A stretch of DNA of 64,000 nt from Candidatus Solirubrobacter pratensis. Its GTDB lineage: Bacteria > Actinomycetota > Thermoleophilia > Solirubrobacterales > Solirubrobacteraceae. The DNA lies in NCBI RefSeq assembly GCF_000425945.1, contig NZ_KE384482.1, positions 114,207 through 178,206 on the forward strand. Reading direction: 5' to 3'. Of this stretch, positions 50,962 to 59,282 are shown piece after piece. Each line of letters starts with the position of its first letter. Position 1 is the stretch's first letter. The translations under genes and the position numbers were made by a program. The notes beneath the pieces are model-generated. The model was not told the DNA's origin, made no database searches, and saw only the letters and a list, made by a program, of their open reading frames with translations.

Positions 50962-51210
50962 GTCACCGTCTACACCACCGAGCCCTGCGGCTACTGCCGC
51001 GTTGCCAAGGCCCTCCTCAACAAGCGAGGCGTCCCGTTCGAGGAGATCAACCTCGCGAAGGACCCCGAGGGTCGTGCGGAGCTCGTGCGTCTGACGGGAA
51101 TGATGACGTTCCCCCAGGTCGTCATCGACGGCGAGACGATCGGCGGCTACCAGGAGCTCGTCGCGTTCGACCGCGGCGGCAGCCTTGCGCCGCTCGCCGC
51201 CGCCGCATAG
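50953..51210 (+). CDS. Glutaredoxin
   Basis: 85 residues, thioredoxin fold. Active site CGYC at 12-15 (dithiol), FPQVVIDG with the cis-Pro, and GGYQEL for glutathione binding. It is similar to GrxC/NrdH-like proteins; with CGYC and the C-terminal GGYQEL it is glutaredoxin rather than mycoredoxin. It may reduce ribonucleotide reductase or mixed disulfides. A strong terminator follows. Confidence 0.9.
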   Translation: MSQVTVYTTEPCGYCRVAKALLNKRGVPFEEINLAKDPEGRAELVRLTGMMTFPQVVIDGETIGGYQELVAFDRGGSLAPLAAAA

Positions 51211-51225
51211 CGACTCGCCTCTGAC

Positions 51226-51249
51226 TGGGCCGCCCTGCCGGGCGGCCCA
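51226..51249. terminator. Bidirectional terminator between glutaredoxin and mutM
   Basis: TGGGCCGCCC and GGGCGGCCCA form a perfect 10-bp stem with a TGCC loop, followed by TTCGATTT on the plus strand. It sits between convergent genes, 16 bp after the glutaredoxin stop and 36 bp before the mutM stop. Confidence 0.8.
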
Positions 51250-51285
51250 TTCGATTTCGGGGCGGCCGGAGGCGCAGCCGCGCGG

Positions 51286-52140
51286 TCAGGCCGCCGCTAC
51301 GCGCTTCTTGCGCGGCGCCCGCGGACGCGTCTGGCAGGTCTCGCAGACGTAGGTGCCGCGCCCGGCAGCGCGGAGCTTGCGTACCGGCGTGCCGCAGTTC
51401 GGGCACGGCTCATGCTCGCGCAGGTGCACCAGGAACTGGTCCTGGAAGGTCCCGCTGACACCGTACGGGTCGCGGAAGTCGTCGATCGTCGCGCCCTTGG
51501 CGGCCAGCCCTGCCATCAGCGACGCCACCACGGCGTCGCGTAGTGCCTCGGCTTGTGCTCGGGTGATCCGGTTCGCCGGGCGCAGGGGGTGGATGCGGGC
51601 GCGGAAGAGCGCCTCGTCCGCGTAGATGTTGCCGACGCCGGCGATCTTCTTCTGGTCGAGCAGGAACGCCTTGATCGGCGCACGCGATGCACGCGCCAGC
51701 GCATACAGATGCTCGGCGGTGAACTCGCGCGCGAGCGGCTCGACGCCCAGCCGGGCGTCGAAGAACGCCTCCAGCGCCTCCGGCCCGAGCGCGAGCTCGC
51801 CGGTGCCGAATCGGCGCGGATCGTCGAAGACCAGCAGGTGCTCGCCGAGCGTCATCAGCACGCGGGCGTGCTTGGACGGCTCAGCGGGATCGAGCAGCAG
51901 CGCCCCGGTCATGCGCAGGTGCATGAGCAGGTAGACGTCGTCCTCGAGCTCCCAGATCAGGTACTTCCCGCGCCGCGAGAGGCGATCGACGCGGCGGCCG
52001 CGCAGCGCGTCCTCGAGCTCGGCGGGCGCGAGCGGCCGGCTCCAGCGCGGGTCGCGGATCTCGATCGCCTCGAGCGTGCGCCCCTCCACATGGGGCGCCA
52101 GATGGGAACGGATCGTCTCGACCTCGGGCAGCTCCGGCAT
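51286..52140 (-). CDS. mutM: Formamidopyrimidine-DNA glycosylase (Fpg/MutM)
   Basis: 284 residues. PELPEVETIR at the N-terminus gives the catalytic Pro (P2 after Met removal) and Glu (E3). Later come LMHLRMTG, DQKKIAGVGNIYADEALF with the helix-two-turn-helix, and the zinc finger CPNCGTPVRKLRAAGRGTYVC...C. It removes oxidised purines and nicks the strand (beta/delta elimination). ATG 52140 precedes PELPEVE, as required. Monocistronic. Confidence 0.95.
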   Translation of the reverse strand: MPELPEVETIRSHLAPHVEGRTLEAIEIRDPRWSRPLAPAELEDALRGRRVDRLSRRGKYLIWELEDDVYLLMHLRMTGALLLDPAEPSKHARVLMTLGEHLLVFDDPRRFGTGELALGPEALEAFFDARLGVEPLAREFTAEHLYALARASRAPIKAFLLDQKKIAGVGNIYADEALFRARIHPLRPANRITRAQAEALRDAVVASLMAGLAAKGATIDDFRDPYGVSGTFQDQFLVHLREHEPCPNCGTPVRKLRAAGRGTYVCETCQTRPRAPRKKRVAAA

Positions 52141-52286
52141 CGCCCGCCCGAGGCTAGAGCACGCGACCGCGGGAAGCCGGCCCCGCGCCGGACGCGACCG
52201 ACCCGCAAAGGCGCCTCGTGGCGGCGCTGGACCCCGCGGCACCGCGCCTCGCGCGACCCCCGACCCGGTCCCAGCGATCTTCCCGC

Positions 52287-53582
52287 CTACGGGATCTCCG
52301 CGTGCGCGCGGGCGAACGCGTCGACGTCCTTCTGCACCGACGCCAGCGACTGGTGGAGCGTCTTGCGCATGACGCGATCCATCAGCTTCCGCCCTGGGCG
52401 CCCCTTGATCTCCTCGCTGTCGAACCCCTCATAGAGCCGCAGCAGCCCTTTGCGTCCGTGCGTGGCCGCGATCGCGTATGCGGCCGCCGCGGAATACGAA
52501 TACGCGAACGCGAGCGGGGTCGAGGCCAGGTTGACCATCGACGCCGGGCGCCCGAGCGCTGTGAGCGAGAGCACGCGCTTGGATGCCGCCTGCTGCGAGT
52601 GGTCGCGCAGCTGCGCGCCGCTCAGGAGCGCGCCGGCCTCGCCGTAGCGCGGATCGCCCGCGGTGTACATCGCCATGCCCTCCACGAGCCAGACCGGCAT
52701 CCGCCCCGAAGTCTTCCTCACCAGCGACGCATGCGTCATCTCGTGCGCGATCGTCCGCCTCCGGCCCGCATGGTCCTGGCGCCCGAACGAGCGCCAGACG
52801 ACGAGCAGCCGCTGCCCCGCGACCGAGGTCACGCGCCGCGCAGGCCCGTTCTCGTTCACCGACGCCTCCGCGATCGCGTTGAGCGTCCCGAGCGCGCGCA
52901 CGTCGCGCGTGAGCGCCTTCGTGTCGGAGTTGGAGCGCGAGACGACGACGAGCATCCGCCCGGGTGCCTTCAGCCCCGGCAGCGCTTTCTTCATCCTTGC
53001 GCGCCCCGCCTCGAGGTCCCGCATGAACCCAGCGACTTTCAGGCCCTTCGGCGTCAGCGCGACGAAGTGCTCGCTGCGCCGCACCGTGTACGCACCGCGC
53101 TGCCACGGCGCCTCGATCCCCGCCGGGCGGTCGAGCTTCACCCGCCAGCCGGCCGGCGTCTTGATGAAGCGCATCGAGGAGCGGATCGCGAACGTGCTGT
53201 CCACGCCATCGAAGTCGTACCGCGTCAGCGTGTGCATCGTCGCCGAGCGCTTCCCGACGGTCGTCGAGGTCGCCTCGATCTCAACCGACGCGAGCGGGAG
53301 AGCGGCCGCGGACCTGGCCGCGCGGCGGTCGCGCACCTGCTGCGATCCGGTGCTCGTCGCCGCAAGCCGCTCCACGTCGCCGTCCTGGATCGCACGCGAG
53401 CGCTCGAGCAGCAGGTTCTGCATCTGCTCGGCGTCGCCCGGAGGCTTCGGCCTCTCCGCCGGCTTGCCCGCCGTCGCCGTCGGCTTGGAGACGGACGGCT
53501 TCTTGTCGCCGCAACCCGCGGCGAGCAGAGCGGCGCCGGCCACGGCCGCGAGGCACTTCGCTGCACCCGACGCGCATGTCAC
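52287..53582 (-). CDS. Lipoprotein metallopeptidase (gluzincin-like)
   Basis: 431 residues. A lipoprotein signal (basic start, hydrophobic AAVAGAALL, lipobox LLAAGC) anchors it to the outer face. Zinc site HEMTH (His280, Glu281, His284), and about 20 residues later WLVEGMAMY, the family-typical Glu ligand. This matches the peptidase MA-like/DUF4157-type gluzincins. A domain with SnoaL-like variation (about 50-150) lies N-terminal. GTG 53582 was chosen because the lipobox follows directly. It is 40 bp downstream of deoB and could be in its operon. Confidence 0.75.
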   Translation of the reverse strand: MTCASGAAKCLAAVAGAALLAAGCGDKKPSVSKPTATAGKPAERPKPPGDAEQMQNLLLERSRAIQDGDVERLAATSTGSQQVRDRRAARSAAALPLASVEIEATSTTVGKRSATMHTLTRYDFDGVDSTFAIRSSMRFIKTPAGWRVKLDRPAGIEAPWQRGAYTVRRSEHFVALTPKGLKVAGFMRDLEAGRARMKKALPGLKAPGRMLVVVSRSNSDTKALTRDVRALGTLNAIAEASVNENGPARRVTSVAGQRLLVVWRSFGRQDHAGRRRTIAHEMTHASLVRKTSGRMPVWLVEGMAMYTAGDPRYGEAGALLSGAQLRDHSQQAASKRVLSLTALGRPASMVNLASTPLAFAYSYSAAAAYAIAATHGRKGLLRLYEGFDSEEIKGRPGRKLMDRVMRKTLHQSLASVQKDVDAFARAHAEIP

Positions 53583-53622
53583 CCGATACAGATGCCCGGC
53601 CGTGGCGAAGTCCTCACCACTC

Positions 53623-54780
53623 TCACACGATGAACGGGGTCCCGGGCAGCGCGCCGGCGTCGCGGCCGGCGAGCCACCGCAGCACCGAAGCGCCGACGTC
53701 GGCGAAGGGACCGTCGTGACGGCGGTGGCCGTTGCCGTCGAAGCGGGCAAGCAGCGGCGCGTGCTCGCGCGTGTGGTCCGTGCCGGGCGTCGTCGGATCG
53801 CAGCCGTGATCGGCGGTGATGACCAGCAGATCGCGCGAGGGATCGAGGCGCTCCAGCCAGCCGGCGACCTCCGCGTCGATCTCCTGCAGCGCACGGTGGA
53901 AGCCGGGGACGTCGCCGCGGTGCCCGTACACCTGGTCGGTCTCGACGAGGTTGGTGAACACGAACCCGGACTCGAGCTCGTCGATCAGCCGCGTGGTCGC
54001 GTCCAGCGCAGCGCGGTTGGTCGCGCCCTTGTGCGAGTGGTCGACGCCGACACCCGCGAAGACCTGGCCGATCTTGCCGACGGTGTGGACCGCCATGCCG
54101 TCGGCCTGCAGCTCCTGCATGTAGGACCGCGATGGCGGGACGATCGCGAGGTCGCGCCGGCCGTCGGTGCGCACGAAGTCGCCGGGCTCACCGCGGAACG
54201 GCCGGGCGATCACACGCCCGACGGCATGCTCGCCGGACATGATCTCCCGCGCGGCGGCGCAGATCTCATACAGCTCGTCGGTCGGAACGACATCGACATG
54301 AGCGGCGATCTGCAGCACCGAGTCCGCCGAGGTGTAGAAGATCAGGTCCCCAGTGGCGAGATGCTGCTCACCGAAGTCGTCGATGACGGCGGTCCCGCTG
54401 TAGGGCCGGTTGCAGAGCACACCCCGGCCGCTCGCCTCGCGTAGCGCGTCGACGATCTCCGGCGGGAAGCCGTCTGGATAGGTGCGCAGCGCGACCGGCG
54501 TGACGACGCCCATCAGCTCCCAATGGCCCGTGATCGTGTCCTTGCCCGGGCCGAGCGGGTGCAGGCGCCCGTGCAGGACGCGCTCAGGTGAGGACGGAAC
54601 TCCCTCCAGCGGGATCACGTCCCCGAGCCCGAGCCGCCCGAGGACCGGCAGGTCGAGACCTCCGGCGGCCTCCGCGACGTGCCCGAGCGTGTTCGTGCCG
54701 GTGTCACCGTAGTCGGCGGCGTCGGGCAGCTCCCCCGCGCCGCACGCGTCGATCACGATCACGAAAGCCCGTCTGTTCAC
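53623..54780 (-). CDS. deoB: Phosphopentomutase
   Basis: 385 residues, alkaline-phosphatase-like fold. N-terminal VIVIDACGAGELPDAADYGD (metal Asp), GKDTITGHWELMG with the catalytic Thr, and C-terminal ITADHGCDP and TDHTREHAPLL with metal ligands. It interconverts ribose- or deoxyribose-1-phosphate and 5-phosphate for nucleoside salvage. GTG start at 54780. It lies 29 bp from xerD. Confidence 0.92.
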   Translation of the reverse strand: MNRRAFVIVIDACGAGELPDAADYGDTGTNTLGHVAEAAGGLDLPVLGRLGLGDVIPLEGVPSSPERVLHGRLHPLGPGKDTITGHWELMGVVTPVALRTYPDGFPPEIVDALREASGRGVLCNRPYSGTAVIDDFGEQHLATGDLIFYTSADSVLQIAAHVDVVPTDELYEICAAAREIMSGEHAVGRVIARPFRGEPGDFVRTDGRRDLAIVPPSRSYMQELQADGMAVHTVGKIGQVFAGVGVDHSHKGATNRAALDATTRLIDELESGFVFTNLVETDQVYGHRGDVPGFHRALQEIDAEVAGWLERLDPSRDLLVITADHGCDPTTPGTDHTREHAPLLARFDGNGHRRHDGPFADVGASVLRWLAGRDAGALPGTPFIV

Positions 54781-54808
54781 GGGCCGGATTCTGGCAGCGG
54801 CGCCTAGG

Positions 54809-55750
54809 TCAGCGCGACTTTGCGCGCGGATGGGCGTCGAAGTAGACGTCCTTCAGTCGCTCGGCCGAGAGGTGCGTGTAGAGCTGGGTCGTCGCGATGT
54901 CGGCGTGGCCGAGCATCTCCTGCAGCGAGCGCAGGTCGCACCCGCCGGCGAGCAGGTGGGTCGCGAAGGTGTGGCGCAGGGTGTGCGGGCTCATCGCGTC
55001 CGCGAGACCGGCGCTGGCCGCGTGGCGCTGGACAATCTTGTACAACCCCTGACGGGTGAGGCCGGCGCCGCGGTGATTGACGAACAGGCGCGACTCCAGG
55101 CGGTCGCCGACGAGCTTCGGACGCCCGCGGGCGAGATAGATCGTGACCGCGCGGGCCGCGGCCGAACCGACCGGCACCAGGCGTTCCTTGGAGCCCTTGC
55201 CGCGCGTTCGCAGGACGCCCGCGTCGAGGTCGACGTCCGTCGTCTCGAGGTCGATCGCCTCTGACGCCCGCAGCCCGCACGCGTACATCAGCTCCAGCAG
55301 CGCACGATCGCGCAGCGCGGCCGGCTCGGTGCCCTTCGGCTGCTCGAGCAGCTTGCCGACCTCGTCGCGCGACAGCACGTGCGGCAGCCGGCGGCTTTGG
55401 CGCGGGGCGCGCAGGTTCGCGGTCGGGTCGGAGTCGAGGATGCCCTGGCGGCGCAGATGGCGATAGAAGGAGCGCAGGCACGCGACCTTGCGCTGCAGAG
55501 TGGCCGGCGCGACCGAGGGCCGGTCGCCGTCCCCCGAAGCGAGCGAGGCCACGAAGGCCGAAAGGTCGGAATGCGTGACCGCCAGTGGATCGCGACCCGC
55601 CAGGTGCGCGCCGTACTGCAGCAGGTCGGACCGGTAGGCCTCGAGCGTGTTGCGCGACAGCCCGCGCTCGAACTCGAGGTACGCCAGGAAGTCGAGCACG
55701 AGGTGCTCGATCGGCTGAGCTGCGGCAAACGGCGTTTCGACGGCGGCCAT
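54809..55750 (-). CDS. xerD: Site-specific tyrosine recombinase XerD
   Basis: 313 residues. N-terminal SAM-like domain (FLAYLEFERGLSRNTLEAYR), then the catalytic set: Arg in CGLRASE, Lys in GKGSKERLVP, H-x-x-R in LRHTFATHLL, His in LGHADI and Tyr in LYTHLSAERL. It resolves chromosome dimers at dif with XerC. ATG 55750 directly precedes the domain; a longer frame from 55831 is not needed. Between deoB and the NUDIX gene. Confidence 0.94.
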   Translation of the reverse strand: MAAVETPFAAAQPIEHLVLDFLAYLEFERGLSRNTLEAYRSDLLQYGAHLAGRDPLAVTHSDLSAFVASLASGDGDRPSVAPATLQRKVACLRSFYRHLRRQGILDSDPTANLRAPRQSRRLPHVLSRDEVGKLLEQPKGTEPAALRDRALLELMYACGLRASEAIDLETTDVDLDAGVLRTRGKGSKERLVPVGSAAARAVTIYLARGRPKLVGDRLESRLFVNHRGAGLTRQGLYKIVQRHAASAGLADAMSPHTLRHTFATHLLAGGCDLRSLQEMLGHADIATTQLYTHLSAERLKDVYFDAHPRAKSR

Positions 55751-55919
55751 CGCCAGACCCGTTCGTCGGACCCTCGGGGTCCCCTTTGCGATGCAACGAC
55801 CCGCCCGTGAGGCGCGGCGGCGGGCCCGCACGCCGACACGGCCATGCGTCGCCGGCGCGCGTAGACGCGTCGCCGGAGCGATCGCGGCGGCGGACGCGCG
55901 GCCCGAGCGATCGCCGCGG

Positions 55920-56465
55920 TCAGCCGGCCGCGAGGCGGACCTTGAGCTTCAGCAGTCCGATCAGGGTCTTGGAGTCCTTGGTTTCCTCCAGGATCGTGTC
56001 GAGGTCCGACAGCGGGCGGACATCGACGTCGATGCGCTCGTTCTCGTCCACCTCCGGGCGCTCTTCGGCGTCCGTGATCCCGGTGGCCAGGAAGAGGTGG
56101 ACCTCTTCGTTGGCGAAGCCGGGCGACGTATAGAAGGAGCCCAGCGACTCCCAGTGCTCGGCGCGCTTGCCGATCTCCTCCGCGAGCTCCCGCTTGCCGG
56201 CCTCGAGCGGGCTCTCGCCGTCCTCGTCCAGCTTGCCCGCGGGGATCTCCAGCAGGTCCGGTACGCCGACCGCTTCGCGCGGCTGGCGGACGAACCACAG
56301 GTTCTCGTCGTCGTCGAGTACCACCACGCCCACGGCGCCCGGGTGCACAACCGCGTCGCGGACGACCTCCTCGCCGTCCTGATGGCGGAACTTGTCGCGC
56401 CGCAGCGTGATGAAGCCCCCCTCGTAGAGGACTTCGGAGTCGATCAGCTCGAATCGGGAGCTCAT
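55920..56465 (-). CDS. NUDIX hydrolase, ADP-ribose pyrophosphatase type
   Basis: 181 residues. The NUDIX box is GKLDEDGESPLEAGKRELAE followed by EIG, fulfilling G-x5-E-x7-R-E-U-x-E-E-x-G. Upstream F-I-T-L-R-R-D and C-terminal PGFANEEVHLFLA match the ADP-ribose pyrophosphatase group. It would cleave ADP-ribose or a similar nucleotide sugar. ATG at 56465 overlaps the M20 peptidase stop (ATGA). In many actinobacteria this gene follows pyrG; here a peptidase is inserted between. Confidence 0.9.
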   Translation of the reverse strand: MSSRFELIDSEVLYEGGFITLRRDKFRHQDGEEVVRDAVVHPGAVGVVVLDDDENLWFVRQPREAVGVPDLLEIPAGKLDEDGESPLEAGKRELAEEIGKRAEHWESLGSFYTSPGFANEEVHLFLATGITDAEERPEVDENERIDVDVRPLSDLDTILEETKDSKTLIGLLKLKVRLAAG

Positions 56466-57568
56466 ACGGTGGCGGCCTCCTCGAGAAGCGCGAACGTGAC
56501 ATCCAGCATCCCCTCGAGCGCGCTCACGGACACGCGCTCGGTCGGCTCATGATTGTGCTCGGTCCCGTTGGCGATGTTCACGCATGGGAGCCTGGCCGCC
56601 TCGAAGACGTTCGCGTCCGAGGCCCCGCCGGTCGCGATCCGGCGTGGCTCGTAGCCGCAAGCGCGCAGCGCCGCCTCAGCGGCGGCCACGGCCGGGGCCG
56701 ACGGCTTCTGGCGGTACCCGATGACCTGCTTCTCGGTGATCACGTCGACGTCGCACTCGCCGTGGGAGGCGCCGTCGTGCAGGGCGTCGATCATCTTCGC
56801 CAGCACCTCGTCCGCGCGATCGGCGTCGACCGAGCGAACCTCGGCGAGCAGCCGCGCGCGCTCGGCGACCACGTTCGTGGACTCGACGCCGCCGCTGAAG
56901 TGGCCGAGGTTTGCCGTCGTCTGCTCGTCGATCCGGCCGTGCGGCATGTGCGCTGCGGCATACGCCGCCGCGAGGATGGCGGAGCGGCCCTCCTCCGGGC
57001 GCAGCCCCGCGTGCGCGGCCTTGCCGTGGAACTCGGCCTCGATGCGATAGAGCGTCGGGGAGGCGACCACGACCTCGCCGATCGGCGTCGCGTGGTCGAA
57101 CACGTAGCCGAATTCCGAGCGCAGCCGCGAGACATCGAAGCGCTTGGCGCCCTGCAGCCCGATCTCCTCCGCCACCGTGAACACGAGCTCCAGGCCGACC
57201 GGCGCGCCTTCGACGGTGCAGCGGCGCGCGACCTCGAGGATCGTGGCGACGGCAGCCTTGTTGTCAGCGCCGAGGATGCCGGCGTTGGCGTTCTCCCAGC
57301 CGTCATCGACCAGCACCGGCTCGATGGCAGCCAGCGGCGGCACGGTGTCAAGGTGCGCGCACAGCATGATCGAGCGCTCGCCGCGGCCGGCGAGGCGCGC
57401 GACGACGTTCCCGGCCTCATCGCTCTCGACCTGTAGGCCCATGCCGCGCAGCTCGCGGCTGACGCGCTCGGCGCACTCCGCCTCCTCCCACGACGGGCTT
57501 TGGATGCGGCAGAGCGCGGCGAACGTGTCGGCCAGACGAGTCTTCTCGGCCTCGCTCGCCGGCCTCAC
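56462..57568 (-). CDS. M20-family metallopeptidase (peptidase T-like)
   Basis: 368 residues. Metal-binding segments: MLCAHLDTVPP (H-x-D), GADNKAAVATIL (bridging Asp), VAEEIGLQGAKR (Glu-Glu), FDHATPIGEVV, and a C-terminal N-x-x-N-G-T-E-H-N-H-E with metal His. The lid domain with the A-E-F-H-G-K-A-A-H-A-G-L-R motif is complete. It is an aminopeptidase or deacylase of M20/PepT type. GTG overlaps the pyrG stop, and its stop overlaps the NUDIX start. Confidence 0.88.
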   Translation of the reverse strand: MRPASEAEKTRLADTFAALCRIQSPSWEEAECAERVSRELRGMGLQVESDEAGNVVARLAGRGERSIMLCAHLDTVPPLAAIEPVLVDDGWENANAGILGADNKAAVATILEVARRCTVEGAPVGLELVFTVAEEIGLQGAKRFDVSRLRSEFGYVFDHATPIGEVVVASPTLYRIEAEFHGKAAHAGLRPEEGRSAILAAAYAAAHMPHGRIDEQTTANLGHFSGGVESTNVVAERARLLAEVRSVDADRADEVLAKMIDALHDGASHGECDVDVITEKQVIGYRQKPSAPAVAAAEAALRACGYEPRRIATGGASDANVFEAARLPCVNIANGTEHNHEPTERVSVSALEGMLDVTFALLEEAATV

Positions 57569-59235
57569 CGGGTGGCCGCGGCCTCGGTGCCGATCTCCTC
57601 CGGGCGCTGATCGCGAGCGCGCGCCAGCGCGGCATCCACGAAGTCGCGGAACAGCGGCGCCGGGCGCTCAGGCCGAGACTTGAACTCGGGGTGGTACTGG
57701 GACGCGACGAAGAACGGGTGGTCGTTGATCTCGATGACCTCGACCAGCCGCTCATCCGGCGAGGTGCCGGAGCAGATCAGCCCCGCGGCCTCGAGCCGCT
57801 TGCGCAGGAAGTTGTTGACCTCGTAGCGATGGCGATGCCGCTCGTAGATGACGGCCTCGCCGTAGATCTCGCGCGCCCGCGTGTTCGGGTGCAGCTTGAT
57901 CGGGTCCGCGCCGAGCCGCATGGTGCCGCCCATGTCGGCGACCTCCTTCTGCTCGGGCAGCAGATCGATCACGGGGTACGGCGTCTCGGGATCGAACTCG
58001 GTCGAGTTCGCGCCATCCATGCCGACGATGTGACGCGCGAAGTCGGCCACCGCCATCTGCATGCCGAGGCAGATGCCGAGGAACGGGATCCGCTGCTCGC
58101 GGGAGATCCGCGCCGCCGTGATCTTGCCCTCGATCCCGCGCACGCCGAAGCCGCCGGGGATCAGGATGCCGTCGGCGCGGGCGAGTCGCGCGCGCACCTC
58201 GCCGTCGTCCAGCGTCTCGGAGTCCACCCAGTCGATCTCGATCCCGCAGCCGTGCATGAAGCCCGAGTGGCGCAGGGCTTCGACGACGGAGAGGTAGGCG
58301 TCCTCGAGCTTGACGTACTTGCCGACCAGCGCGATCCGCACGGGTGACTGGCTCTCCGCCTCCGTCGCCTGGCGCACGAGGTGCTCCCATTGCCCCAGCT
58401 CCGGCTTGCCGGCGTCCAGCCCGAAGTGCTCGAGGACGAAGTCGTCGACGCCCTCCGCGTGGTAGTAGAGCGGGATCTTGTAGATGTTGTCGACGTCGCG
58501 GCCGGAGACGATCGCGTCCACGGGCAGCGAGGCGAAGAGCGCGATCTTCTTGCGGACGTCGAGCGGCAGGCCGCCCTCGGAGCGGCAAATCAGCATGTCC
58601 GGCGCGATGCCGATGCGCCGCAGCTCGTTGACCGAGTGCTGCGTCGGCTTGGTTTTGAGCTCGCCCGCATGGCCGATGTAGGGCACGAGCGTCAAGTGGA
58701 TGAACATCGTCCGCCGGCGCCCGACGTCGACCGGGAACTGGCGGATCGCCTCCAGGAACGGCAGCGACTCGATGTCGCCCACCGTGCCGCCGATCTCCGT
58801 GATGACGACGTCGACGTCCTGCGTCTCGCCGATCAGCCGGATGCGGTGCTTGATCTCGTCGGTGATGTGCGGGACGACCTGCACCGTGCCGCCCAGGTAG
58901 TCGCCGCGGCGCTCCTTGCGGATGACGGAGTTGTAGACGGCGCCTGCGGTCACGTTCGATGCGCGCGACGTGTTCGCGTCGGTGAAGCGCTCGTAATGGC
59001 CGAGGTCCAGGTCGGTCTCCGCACCGTCCTCGGTGACGAACACCTCGCCGTGCTGGAACGGCGACATCGTCCCGGGATCGATGTTGATGTATGGATCGAA
59101 CTTCTGGATCGCGACCTTGAGGCCGCGAGCGACGAGGAGGCGGCCGATGGAAGCGGCGGCAATCCCCTTCCCAAGAGAAGAGACCACTCCCCCGGTGACG
59201 AAGATGTATCGGGTTCGGGGCCTGGGATCGGGCAT
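57565..59235 (-). CDS. pyrG: CTP synthase
   Basis: 556 residues. Amidoligase domain: IFVTGGVVSSLGKGIAAASIG, KFDPYINIDPGTMSPFQHGEVFV, and EIGGTVGDIESLPFLEAIRQ. Glutamine amidotransferase domain with FLGICLGMQ (nucleophile Cys), and FVASQYHPEFKSRP with His and Glu of the triad. It converts UTP to CTP. AAGGAG precedes ATG 59235. First in the run with the M20 peptidase and the NUDIX gene. Confidence 0.97.
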   Translation of the reverse strand: MPDPRPRTRYIFVTGGVVSSLGKGIAAASIGRLLVARGLKVAIQKFDPYINIDPGTMSPFQHGEVFVTEDGAETDLDLGHYERFTDANTSRASNVTAGAVYNSVIRKERRGDYLGGTVQVVPHITDEIKHRIRLIGETQDVDVVITEIGGTVGDIESLPFLEAIRQFPVDVGRRRTMFIHLTLVPYIGHAGELKTKPTQHSVNELRRIGIAPDMLICRSEGGLPLDVRKKIALFASLPVDAIVSGRDVDNIYKIPLYYHAEGVDDFVLEHFGLDAGKPELGQWEHLVRQATEAESQSPVRIALVGKYVKLEDAYLSVVEALRHSGFMHGCGIEIDWVDSETLDDGEVRARLARADGILIPGGFGVRGIEGKITAARISREQRIPFLGICLGMQMAVADFARHIVGMDGANSTEFDPETPYPVIDLLPEQKEVADMGGTMRLGADPIKLHPNTRAREIYGEAVIYERHRHRYEVNNFLRKRLEAAGLICSGTSPDERLVEVIEINDHPFFVASQYHPEFKSRPERPAPLFRDFVDAALARARDQRPEEIGTEAAATR

Positions 59236-59282
59236 GCGTTCTCCTTGGGTCTCCTCCCAGTCTAGAGGGGGGATCGGCGGCC

